DNA of 5,586 nucleotides from Propionibacteriaceae bacterium (GCA_027353565.1 DAIEHO010000173.1:1-5586); one strand, 5' to 3'; positions 1-5,586 are shown, counted from the first letter of the stretch. Numbers and translations: made by a program. The notes: generated by a model from the letters alone, not told the origin.

Positions 1-384
1 ATGCGTGCCGTCGTCCCCGGCCGCCCCTGTCGCGTGGACCGGCTTGAGACCCACGGAACGTTGACGCTCGGCGTGTTCTGGTGGAACACACCCCTGGCCC
101 TGACCTGCGCCGGCTTCCTCGTCCTCATGTCGGTCAAGGCGTTCATCTTCGGAAATGCGGGTGCGCTCGCGGCAGGCTCGGTCACCCACGTTGCCGGCTC
201 CGCCGCAGCCGTCCAGGGTGTCGCGACGGCGTCGGCCTGGGCGCTGGCGGCCCCGCTCGCCTCCGCCGGCGGCGGCGTCACGGCTGTCCCCATGGTCATC
301 GTCATGCTTGTCGGCATCACCGGCTCTCTCGCGAGCTTCGTCATCGGGACCCACGGACCCGAGGCCGTGCGCCCGCAGCCGTGA
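1..384 (+). CDS. Unrecognised small membrane protein, possibly 5'-truncated
   Basis: I do not recognise this 127-residue protein. The frame opens with ATG at base 1 and is open to the window edge, so the true start may lie upstream; no ribosome binding site can be checked. Third codon positions are strongly G/C, as in the other genes here, which supports a real coding frame. After a basic N-terminus (about residues 1-19) there are two clear hydrophobic stretches, roughly residues 31-50 and 93-116, and an Ala/Gly-rich, weaker one around 74-90, so an inner-membrane protein with two or three spans is likely. The Ala/Gly-rich middle with a lone His (residues 53-96) faintly recalls the C-terminal part of LrgB/CidB-type proteins, but the resemblance is too weak to call. 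It ends 35 bp from the convergent TetR gene, with only a 10-bp palindrome (386-395) between them and no terminator-like hairpin. Confidence 0.5.
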   Translation: MRAVVPGRPCRVDRLETHGTLTLGVFWWNTPLALTCAGFLVLMSVKAFIFGNAGALAAGSVTHVAGSAAAVQGVATASAWALAAPLASAGGGVTAVPMVIVMLVGITGSLASFVIGTHGPEAVRPQP

Positions 385-419
385 CGCTGCGCAGCATGAG
401 CGCCATGACCGAGATCGCG

Positions 420-998
420 CTACTGCGGCGGAGCGTCCTCGGCCCTGCACCCGAAGTAGTGGTCGATGAAGTCGTTGTACGCGACGTCCATGTCGAGGGT
501 CGGGTCGAGCAGCCACTGGACCTGGAGCCCGTCCATCACAGCCAGCAGCAGCCGGGCGGCGATGTCCGGATCGATGGTCGGGGGGATGCGGCCCTCGGCT
601 GACTCCTCCGCGAGTCGCTCAGCCGCGAACGCGCGTACTCGTCGGTAGCGGTCGACGAAGTGGTCGTGGGCCGGATGCTCGGGGTCGGTCGCCTCGGCGC
701 TGAGCGTCGTGAAGAGGCGAACGGTGCCGCTGCGCCTGCCGTTCTTGGCCACCAGGTCCCGCAGGAACGGGTCGTCGATCGCCCCCGCGTCCTCGTCCTC
801 CTTCTGCTTGACGACCTCGAGCAGGAGGTTGCCCTTGCCGCCGAAGTGGTGCAGCACGCCGGTGTCGGTCATGCCGACACGGCCGGCGATCTCGCGGATC
901 GACGCACCACGGAACCCCGACTCGGCGAACACCTCGAGCGCGGTGGCGAGGATGGCGCGGCGCCTCTCAGCGGTCTTCGCGTACGGCCCACGTGTCAT
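420..998 (-). CDS. TetR/AcrR-family transcriptional repressor
   Basis: The gene encodes a 192-residue one-component regulator, a normal length for TetR proteins. The N-terminal DNA-binding domain spans about residues 9-55. It has a leading helix with TALEVFAESGFRGASI and a helix-turn-helix at about 32-51 (IREIAGRVGMTDTGVLHHF), the usual TetR pattern. The rest (about 60-182) is a helical ligand-binding and dimerisation domain with no recognisable ligand signature. A conserved-looking LLLAVMDGLQVQWLLDP stretch near 150-166 is typical of the C-terminal TetR fold. The ATG at 996-998 was chosen because it begins just before the conserved GPYAKTAERR leader; no Shine-Dalgarno is visible ahead of it, so the mRNA may be leaderless or weakly translated. 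It is divergent from the GH3-pgmB unit across 90 bp, which suggests that it represses that unit and perhaps itself. The ligand is probably a sugar or sugar phosphate from that pathway, but this is inference from position only. Confidence 0.93.
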   Translation of the reverse strand: MTRGPYAKTAERRRAILATALEVFAESGFRGASIREIAGRVGMTDTGVLHHFGGKGNLLLEVVKQKEDEDAGAIDDPFLRDLVAKNGRRSGTVRLFTTLSAEATDPEHPAHDHFVDRYRRVRAFAAERLAEESAEGRIPPTIDPDIAARLLLAVMDGLQVQWLLDPTLDMDVAYNDFIDHYFGCRAEDAPPQ

Positions 999-1088
999 GA
1001 TCGAAGGCTAGTACGCGGCTTCCTCCGAATCCATTGCATATCCAAGGTTTTTATGTGAGGATCATCCCGGCGCCTCACAGGAGAGGCG
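999..1088. promoter_or_regulatory. Divergent intergenic region between TetR gene and GH3 gene
   Basis: These 90 bp must carry promoters for both divergent genes. The middle (about 1027-1056) is clearly richer in A and T than its surroundings, as expected of a promoter core. I looked for sigma-70-like pairs on both strands. TTGCAT at 1034-1039 resembles a -35 box for the plus strand, but no good -10 lies 16-18 bp from it; TATGTG (1052-1057) is too close. On the minus strand CATAAA (1056-1051) could be a -10, with a poor -35. I therefore do not place individual promoters. The GH3 ribosome binding site AGGAGAGG (1079-1086) closes the region. Confidence 0.6.
1054..1079. promoter_or_regulatory. 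Inverted repeat, candidate TetR operator or leader hairpin
   Basis: TGTGAGG (1054-1060) and CCTCACA (1073-1079) are perfect 7-bp inverted arms around a 12-bp spacer. The spacer adjoins a small nested symmetry GGAT-C-ATCC (1059-1067). The total length, 26 bp, is in the range of TetR-family operators. The repeat sits between the TetR gene and the gene it probably controls, and its right arm touches the GH3 Shine-Dalgarno. Binding here could block transcription of GH3-pgmB; alternatively, as RNA, the stem could influence ribosome access. A second copy was not found in the window. A 7-bp pair in a short GC-rich gap could also be chance. Confidence 0.4.
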
Positions 1089-2831
1089 ATGAGACGAGAG
1101 CTGAGCCCCATGAGCGTTGAGCAGTACCCGGCCGTCCTGGACTCCATGAGGAAACCCCCGTTCAATCTCGACGACGACGGCATCGCCTGGGTCGAGTCGA
1201 CCCTCGCAGGCCTGGACACGAACGCCAAGGTCGGCCAGCTGTTCTGCAGCATCGGCATCGACCTCACCGAAGCCGGCCTCGACGCGACGCTGAAGGTCCT
1301 CACGCCGGGCGGCATGATGTACCGCCCCTGCACCACCGAGGAGGCCATCAGCTTCGGCAGCCTGCTTCGCGAGAAGCTCGAGATCCCCATGCTCGTCGCA
1401 GCGAACCTCGAGCGAGGCGGCAACGGGATCGTCGTCGAGGGTACGCAGCTCGGCTCGCCGCTGGAGATCGCCGCGACCGGCGACGTGGACATCGCACGCA
1501 AGCTGGGCGAGGTCTGCGGTCGCGAGGCTGCGGCCGTCGGCGCCAACTGGGCATTCGCGCCGATCATCGACATCGACTACAACTTCCGCAACCCGATCAC
1601 CAACATCCGTACGTTCGGCTCCGACCCGGAGCGCGTCAAGAACATGGGTGTCGCGTACGTCGAGGCCGTACAGGCCCACGGCGTCGCCGCGTCGATCAAG
1701 CACTTCCCCGGTGACGGACGCGACGAGCGCGACCAGCACCTGGTGACCAGCGTCAACGACCTCGGCGTCGAGGAGTGGGACGCGACGTACGGCGAGGCGT
1801 ACACGGCGTCCATCGCGGCGGGGGCGATGACCGTCATGGTGGGCCACATCTCGCAGCCGGCGTACTCGCGAGCGCTGCGTCCCGACCAGGCCGACGCCGA
1901 CATCCTGCCCGCCTCCCTGGCTCCCGAGATCATGGGCGACCTCCTGCGCGGCCACCTCGGCTTCAACGGACTGGTCGTGACCGACGCCACGACGATGCTG
2001 GGCTTCGCGATCCCGATGCCGCGCTCCGCAGCGGTCCCCGCGGCGATCGCGGCCGGCGCCGACATGTTCCTGTTCACGAGGAACCTCGAGGAGGACTTCG
2101 GCTTCATGCTGGCGGGCGTGGAGGACGGGACCATCTCGTCCGCGCGTCTTGACGCCGCGGTCGCCCGTGTCCTCGGCCTCAAGGCAGCCCTCGGGCTCCA
2201 CACCACTCGTCCTGCCCCCACGGTCGAGGCAGCGAAGTCGGTCGTCGGCTGCGACGAGCACCAGGCCTGGAGCCGGGAGTGCGCCGACAAGGCGATCACG
2301 CTCGTCAAGGAGCAGCCCGGCGTCCTGCCGCTCACGCCGGAGCGCTACAAGCGGATCCTCTACATCCCCATCGAGTCCGCCCAGGGCGTCGCGTACAGCG
2401 TCCGTGCGGGCGCCTGCGCCGCCGTCCGCGACAGGCTCGTCGCCGAAGGCTTCGAGGTCGAGGACTTCGTCCCGAAGAGCTTCTTCGAGGGCTCCATCGA
2501 GAAGACCACGGACTTCATCAGCTCCTACGACGCGATCCTCTACGTCGCGAACATGTCCACCAAGAGCAACCAGACCCAGGTACGCATCGAGTGGGCGCAG
2601 CCCATGGGCGCCAACGGCCCGTTCTACATCGCCTCGATCCCGACCATCTTCGTCTCGGTCGAGAACCCCTACCACCTCATCGACGTCCCGCGTGTGAAGA
2701 CCTTCATCAACACGTACAACTCGAACGACAACGTCCTCGACGCCCTGGTGGAGAAGCTTCTCGGGCGTTCGGCATTCAAGGGCGCCAGCCCGGTCGACGC
2801 GTTCTGCGGGCGTTGGGACACCCACCTGTGA
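1089..2831 (+). CDS. Glycoside hydrolase family 3, NagZ-like (beta-N-acetylglucosaminidase/beta-glucosidase or phosphorylase)
   Basis: This 580-residue enzyme should cleave non-reducing beta-GlcNAc or beta-glucose residues by a retaining double-displacement mechanism. No signal peptide or membrane segment is visible, so it is probably cytoplasmic and acts on imported or recycled sugars. The GH3 TIM-barrel domain covers about residues 40-370. The substrate-binding pair K204-H205 opens KHFPGDG (204-210). D215-Q216-H217 matches the Asp-x-His dyad that supplies the acid/base in the NagZ subfamily, and D299 in GLVVTDATTM is the expected nucleophile. The usual NagZ second His of KHFPGHG is Asp (D209) here. 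A C-terminal alpha/beta domain (about 390-580, ending SPVDAFCGRWDTHL) makes it longer than Gram-negative single-domain NagZ and like two-domain Gram-positive forms. ATG 1089 is preferred over in-frame ATG 1110 because AGGAG (1079-1083) sits 5 nt upstream. It overlaps pgmB by 4 nt. Exact sugar specificity and hydrolase versus phosphorylase activity cannot be settled from sequence. Confidence 0.92.
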   Translation: MRRELSPMSVEQYPAVLDSMRKPPFNLDDDGIAWVESTLAGLDTNAKVGQLFCSIGIDLTEAGLDATLKVLTPGGMMYRPCTTEEAISFGSLLREKLEIPMLVAANLERGGNGIVVEGTQLGSPLEIAATGDVDIARKLGEVCGREAAAVGANWAFAPIIDIDYNFRNPITNIRTFGSDPERVKNMGVAYVEAVQAHGVAASIKHFPGDGRDERDQHLVTSVNDLGVEEWDATYGEAYTASIAAGAMTVMVGHISQPAYSRALRPDQADADILPASLAPEIMGDLLRGHLGFNGLVVTDATTMLGFAIPMPRSAAVPAAIAAGADMFLFTRNLEEDFGFMLAGVEDGTISSARLDAAVARVLGLKAALGLHTTRPAPTVEAAKSVVGCDEHQAWSRECADKAITLVKEQPGVLPLTPERYKRILYIPIESAQGVAYSVRAGACAAVRDRLVAEGFEVEDFVPKSFFEGSIEKTTDFISSYDAILYVANMSTKSNQTQVRIEWAQPMGANGPFYIASIPTIFVSVENPYHLIDVPRVKTFINTYNSNDNVLDALVEKLLGRSAFKGASPVDAFCGRWDTHL

Positions 2832-3493
2832 CCGGGTCAGGGCCGTACGAGGCGGTCGTCTTCGACCTCGACGGCGTCATCTGCCACACCGACCACTACC
2901 ACTACCTCGGCTGGAAGAGCGTCGCCGACGACCTCGGCGTCCCCTTCGACGAGACCGTCAACAACAGGCTCCGCGGCGTCAGCCGGATGGCGAGCCTCGA
3001 CATCATCCTCGAGCAGTACGACGGCGCGCCGCTCACCGATGAGCGAAAGCTGGAGCTCGCGACGACCAAGAACGACCGCTATCGCGTCATGCTCGGAGGC
3101 ATGTCGCCGGCCGATCTCGACCCGTCGGTGCGTGCCACGCTGGACGACCTGCGTGGACGTGGGCTGAAGCTCGCCATCGGTTCGTCGAGCCGGAACGCGA
3201 GGTACATCCTCGAGCGCATCGGGCTCGGCGACTACTTCGACGCGATCTCCGACGGGACGAACATCAGCCGCTCCAAGCCCGACCCGGAGGTCTTCCTCAA
3301 GGCCGCCGAGTACCTGGGCATCGACCCCGCCCGGTGCGTCGTCGTCGAGGACGCCGTCGCGGGCATCGAGGCCGGCCAGGCGGCCGGCATGTACACCGTC
3401 TCCATCGGCGACGCCGCCGACCTGGGCGCCGGCGACGCGAGGCTCGGCACGTTCGCGGACCTCTCACACGTGATGGCCGACCTGGGAGCCTGA
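2828..3493 (+). CDS. pgmB: Beta-phosphoglucomutase (HAD superfamily)
   Basis: PgmB interconverts beta-D-glucose-1-phosphate and glucose-6-phosphate in the cytoplasm via a beta-glucose-1,6-bisphosphate intermediate, feeding products of disaccharide phosphorolysis into glycolysis. The 221-residue protein matches Lactococcus PgmB in length and motifs. These are VFDLDGV with nucleophile D13 and acid/base D15, then T21, H25 and W29 of the cap hinge, RGVSR (49-53) with cap R53, GSSSRN (118-123), SKPDPEVF with K150, and E174-D175 for Mg2+. The Asp usually preceding the hinge Thr (DxDGVxxDT) is His20 here. The start is GTG 2828, overlapping the GH3 stop as GTGA, because the conserved HAD motif begins only ten residues later. 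The frame stays open far upstream to 2279, but that stretch is a shadow of the GH3 gene. The overlap implies translational coupling and equal dosage with GH3. No phosphorylase of GH65 type, the usual partner, is in the window. Confidence 0.93.
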   Translation: MTGSGPYEAVVFDLDGVICHTDHYHYLGWKSVADDLGVPFDETVNNRLRGVSRMASLDIILEQYDGAPLTDERKLELATTKNDRYRVMLGGMSPADLDPSVRATLDDLRGRGLKLAIGSSSRNARYILERIGLGDYFDAISDGTNISRSKPDPEVFLKAAEYLGIDPARCVVVEDAVAGIEAGQAAGMYTVSIGDAADLGAGDARLGTFADLSHVMADLGA

Positions 3494-3506
3494 CGCAGCC
3501 GGACGA

Positions 3507-3584
3507 GGTGGCCGTCCACCCCGAAGAGGTGTGTACGCACCCCACGGCCGGGCATGGCTCATGCCAGCGACAGCGTGGCCCGGC
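3507..3584. repeat. Cluster of GC-rich hairpins after pgmB, possible terminator
   Basis: The 161-bp gap after pgmB begins with several stem-forming sequences. GGTGG/CCACC (3507-3520) has a 4-nt loop. GGTG/CACC (3528-3541) has an extendable stem. GGCATG/CATGCC (3551-3565) has perfect 6-bp arms and a 3-nt loop. GCCGGGC/GCCCGGC (3547-3553 with 3578-3584) is an alternative longer-range stem. No T-run follows any of them, so this is not a classical intrinsic terminator, but T-poor hairpins are common at actinobacterial transcript ends. It is placed correctly to end the GH3-pgmB transcript before nadQ. Confidence 0.35.
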
Positions 3585-3654
3585 GGCTGGTGGTGACGTG
3601 GTGTTCTGCGAGTGTGAATCGATATCGTGAGGTCACCGCGACTGCAGGAGCATC

Positions 3655-4566
3655 ATGACCGCTGAGGTGATCTCGGCTGAGTTGCTGGCCGTTGTCGTCG
3701 CGATGGTCGGCGACGAGCCGTCCGTGCTGACACTCGGCGACCCGACCCCTCGCCTGCCGGCCGGGCCGCTGCTGCCCGGACAGCGGTCGCTCCAGGCGGC
3801 GACGCGGCGCTGGGTGGAGGAGCAGACCGGCCGGCGTCTGGGGTTCGTGGAGCAGCTGTACACGTTCGCCGACCTGGACCGTGACGGCGCCCCCGCCCGT
3901 ACGATCTCGATCTCCTACCTCGGCCTCACCACCCCGAACGCCGACACGGGGTTCGGTGCCTGGCGCGGCTGGTACTCACTCCTGCCGTGGGAGGACACAC
4001 GGACCGACCGCTCGGTGCTCACGGAACGGGTCGCGCCACGGATACGTGCATGGGCCGCCCAACAGCCGTCCCTGGCATCGGAGCGCACGCAGCGGTGCGC
4101 GATCACCTTCGGACTGGACGGCAACCCCTGGCAGCCGGACCTGGTGCTGCAGCGCTACGAGCTCCTGTACGAGGCGGGGCTGGTGCCCGAATCCCCGGCG
4201 GCGTGGCGCTGCCCGGACGACCAGGTCGTGCCGGGCGACCGGATGGTGGGCGACCACCGACGCGTTCTGGCCACGGGTCTGGCGCGGTTGAGGGCGAAGA
4301 TCCAGTACCGGCCGGTGGTCTTCGAGCTCATGGCTCCTGAGTTCACGCTGGGACGGCTCCAGGACTGCGTCGAGGCGCTCGCGGGGCGGGCTGTGCACAC
4401 GCAGAACTTCCGTCGGCTGATCGAGCAGCAGGCGCTGGTCGAGGACACCGGCCACGTACATGCGGGGACCGGGGGACGGCCTGCCAGGCTGTACCGGTTC
4501 CGCCGGAAGGTGCTGCAGGAGCGCCAGGCGGCGGGGACGAAGCTGCCGACGACGAGGGGCCGCTGA
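3655..4566 (+). CDS. nadQ: NadQ/NrtR-type repressor of NAD biosynthesis (Nudix-like sensor plus winged helix)
   Basis: This 303-residue regulator senses the NAD state of the cell and represses de novo NAD genes. The N-terminal Nudix-like domain (about residues 8-180) keeps the family landmarks GPLLPGQRSL, WVEEQTG (53-59), VEQLYTFADLDRDG and SISYLGL. The catalytic Nudix box is degenerate: RRWVEEQTG instead of REUxEExGU, with Arg at position 52 where the Glu belongs. It should therefore bind rather than hydrolyse a dinucleotide. The C-terminal winged helix (about 217-285) shows YRPVVFELMAPEFTL, LQDCVEALAG, NFRRLIE and GRPARLYRFRR, the hallmark of the NrtR/NadQ DNA-binding domain. Length and the FGLDGNPW and ERYELLYEAGL-like stretches (152-176) favour NadQ over the shorter classical NrtR. 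Start ATG 3655 has AGGAG (3646-3650) 4 nt upstream. A weak -10-like TATCGT lies at 3623-3628 without a good -35. It lies directly upstream of nadA, its expected target. Confidence 0.9.
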   Translation: MTAEVISAELLAVVVAMVGDEPSVLTLGDPTPRLPAGPLLPGQRSLQAATRRWVEEQTGRRLGFVEQLYTFADLDRDGAPARTISISYLGLTTPNADTGFGAWRGWYSLLPWEDTRTDRSVLTERVAPRIRAWAAQQPSLASERTQRCAITFGLDGNPWQPDLVLQRYELLYEAGLVPESPAAWRCPDDQVVPGDRMVGDHRRVLATGLARLRAKIQYRPVVFELMAPEFTLGRLQDCVEALAGRAVHTQNFRRLIEQQALVEDTGHVHAGTGGRPARLYRFRRKVLQERQAAGTKLPTTRGR

Positions 4567-4585
4567 CGTCGGCCGTCCCGGATGC

Positions 4586-4615
4586 TGGTCACCAGATTTC
4601 GAAGCTACTTATGCT
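4586..4615 (+). promoter_or_regulatory. Candidate nadA promoter
   Basis: TGGTCA (4586-4591) and TATGCT (4610-4615) are separated by 18 bp and each match four of six sigma-70-type consensus positions. The -10 lies inside the left arm of the large inverted repeat, so a repressor bound there would block it. An alternative -10, TAGCAT (4622-4627), lies at the junction with the right arm, with a poor -35. Either gives a short leader before the nadA ribosome binding site. Assignment by eye only. Confidence 0.4.
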
Positions 4616-4634
4616 CCGACGTAGCATAAGTAGC
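4604..4634. promoter_or_regulatory. Perfect 12-bp inverted repeat, candidate NadQ operator
   Basis: GCTACTTATGCT (4604-4615) is repeated exactly in inverse as AGCATAAGTAGC (4623-4634) around the 7-bp spacer CCGACGT, 31 bp in all. Half-site centres are 19 bp apart, about two helical turns, suiting a dimer bound to one DNA face. The arms are AT-rich in a GC-rich setting and cover the likely nadA promoter, and the site sits between the regulator gene and its expected target. From memory, alphaproteobacterial NadQ sites also use a TTATGCTC-like half-site; this needs checking. It could form a stem in the nadQ transcript, but no T-run follows and the stem is only 5/12 GC, so an operator is the better reading. 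Confidence 0.75.
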
Positions 4635-4662
4635 ACGCGATGCAGCCAGTCTGGAGAACAGC

Positions 4663-5586
4663 ATGTCGACAACGCTCACGACCGCCGACCAGATCTATCC
4701 CAAGGTCGCCCACGTCATCCCCGCGATCGAGTGGGCAACGATGGCTGACGACGTCGAGGCGATCCTGGCGTTGAAACGGGAACGCAACGCGGTGATCCTC
4801 GGGCACAACTACATGTCGCCGGAGATCTACTACGGCGTCGCGGACATCGTGGGCGACTCCCTCGCGTTGGCGCGTGAGGCCACCGAGGTCGACGCGGACG
4901 TGATCGTCCTCGCCGGCGTCCACTTCATGGCCGAGACCGTCAAGCTGCTGAACCCGTCCAAGACCGTCCTCATCCCCGATCTGCGGTCCGGCTGCTCCCT
5001 GGCCGAGTCGATCACTGCCGATGACGTCCGCGACTTGCGACGCCTCCACCCGGGAGTGCCGGTCGTGACGTACGTCAACACCTCCGCAGCGGTGAAGGCC
5101 GAGTCCGACATCTGCTGCACCTCGGGCAACGCCGTGGCTGTCATCGAGAGCCTCGGCGTCCCGCGCGTGATCATGATCCCCGACCAGTACCTGGCGGCGA
5201 ACGTCGCACGTCTGACGGGCGTCGAGGTGATCACGCACCCGGGAGCCTGCGAGGTCCACGAACGCTTCACCCGCTCCGACATCCGCCAGGTGCGCCTGGA
5301 CTACCCGGGCGTGAGCGTGCTCGCACATCCGGAGTGCCCGCCCGAGGTGGTGGACGAGGCCGACTTCGCAGGCTCCACCGCGCAGATGCAGCAGTACGTG
5401 GAGACCAGACGGCCGACCAGGGTGGCCCTGATCACGGAGTGCTCGATGAGCGACAACCTCGCGGCCGCGAACCCGGACCTCGAGTTCGTACGGGCCTGCA
5501 ACCTGTGCCCGCACATGAAGCGGAACAACCTGGCGGCGGTCAGGCACGCCTTGGAGACGATGACCCACGAGGTCACCGTGGATCCC
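4663..5586 (+). CDS. nadA: Quinolinate synthase NadA, 3' end cut by window
   Basis: NadA condenses iminoaspartate (made by NadB) with dihydroxyacetone phosphate to quinolinate, using a [4Fe-4S] cluster, in the cytoplasmic de novo NAD pathway. The 308 visible residues have no stop codon. By comparison with family ends, which close shortly after the HEVTVDP-type motif (302-308 here), about 20 or more residues are missing. Conserved stretches are VILGHNYMSPEIY (44-56), DIVGDSLALA (61-70), GVHFMAETVKLLNP (85-98), YVNTSAAVKAESDICCTSGN (137-156) and ITECSMSDN (257-265). The likely cluster ligands are C111 in SGCSLAESI, C225 in HPECPPE and C282 in CNLCPHMK. Start ATG 4663 has GGAG (4653-4656) 6 nt upstream. 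It follows nadQ by 96 bp on the same strand and its promoter overlaps the candidate NadQ operator, so repression by NadQ at high NAD is expected. nadB and nadC may follow beyond the window. Confidence 0.96.
   Translation, partial: MSTTLTTADQIYPKVAHVIPAIEWATMADDVEAILALKRERNAVILGHNYMSPEIYYGVADIVGDSLALAREATEVDADVIVLAGVHFMAETVKLLNPSKTVLIPDLRSGCSLAESITADDVRDLRRLHPGVPVVTYVNTSAAVKAESDICCTSGNAVAVIESLGVPRVIMIPDQYLAANVARLTGVEVITHPGACEVHERFTRSDIRQVRLDYPGVSVLAHPECPPEVVDEADFAGSTAQMQQYVETRRPTRVALITECSMSDNLAAANPDLEFVRACNLCPHMKRNNLAAVRHALETMTHEVTVDP

Noticed and set aside
386..395. GCTGCGCAGC palindrome between the first gene and the TetR gene as a bidirectional terminator
   Set aside because: It has no loop and no T-run on either side; a 10-bp self-complementary stretch is not enough.
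660..1058. Plus-strand open frame opposite the TetR gene
   Set aside because: Shadow of the TetR gene; no domain and no ribosome binding site.
1062..2825. 587-codon open frame on the minus strand opposite the GH3 gene
   Set aside because: Its product is Arg/Asp/Val-rich with no recognisable fold. Long antisense frames are a common by-product of high-GC codon use, and the plus strand carries clear GH3 motifs.
2279..2827. Upstream extension of the pgmB frame inside GH3, suggesting a longer or fused protein
   Set aside because: The extension translates to an Arg/Pro-rich sequence typical of an out-of-frame read. HAD homology begins just after GTG 2828, which overlaps the GH3 stop in a standard GTGA coupling.
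3620..3627. CGATATCG palindrome before nadQ as an autoregulatory NadQ site
   Set aside because: It shares no half-site with the 4604-4634 repeat and its symmetry does not extend beyond 8 bp.
4609..5568. 319-codon open frame on the minus strand opposite nadA
   Set aside because: Low-information His/Arg/Asp-rich translation lying entirely under nadA, whose conserved motifs are unambiguous.

Overview
The window reads as chromosomal DNA of a high-GC actinobacterium. Coding frames end codons almost always in G or C, there is a GTG start in a 4-nt stop/start overlap, and all proteins are encoded in that same codon style. I cannot name the genus. No RNA genes, CRISPR arrays, insertion sequences or phage genes are visible. 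Five complete or nearly complete genes and one 3'-truncated gene fill the window.

Left part (1-384): an unrecognised small hydrophobic protein whose frame is open to the first base, so it may be the tail of a longer gene. It runs convergently into a TetR-family repressor gene on the minus strand (420-998).

Centre (999-3493): a 90-bp divergent intergenic region separates the TetR gene from a two-gene unit. The unit is a cytoplasmic glycoside hydrolase family 3 enzyme of the NagZ-like, Asp-His-dyad subfamily (1089-2831), coupled by a GTGA overlap to a beta-phosphoglucomutase, pgmB (2828-3493). A 7-bp inverted repeat with a 12-bp spacer lies just before the GH3 ribosome binding site and is a candidate operator or leader hairpin. 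The pairing is chemically suggestive. GH3 enzymes with an Asp-His dyad can act as retaining phosphorylases that release beta-glycosyl-1-phosphate, and beta-glucose-1-phosphate is the substrate of PgmB. The pair could therefore form a compact route from an imported beta-glucoside to glucose-6-phosphate. This is the most interesting hypothesis in the window.

Right part (3494-5586): a 161-bp gap with several GC-rich hairpins is followed by nadQ (3655-4566), an NAD-biosynthesis repressor of the NrtR/NadQ type (degenerate Nudix domain plus winged helix), and then nadA (quinolinate synthase, from 4663, cut off by the window end). The 96-bp nadQ-nadA gap holds a perfect 12-bp inverted repeat with a 7-bp spacer (4604-4634). 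It is AT-rich against its surroundings and overlaps the likely nadA promoter, so it is a strong candidate NadQ operator. Both proteins resemble, from memory, the alphaproteobacterial NadQ and NadA more than the mycobacterial NadA, which raises the possibility that the regulator, operator and target moved together.
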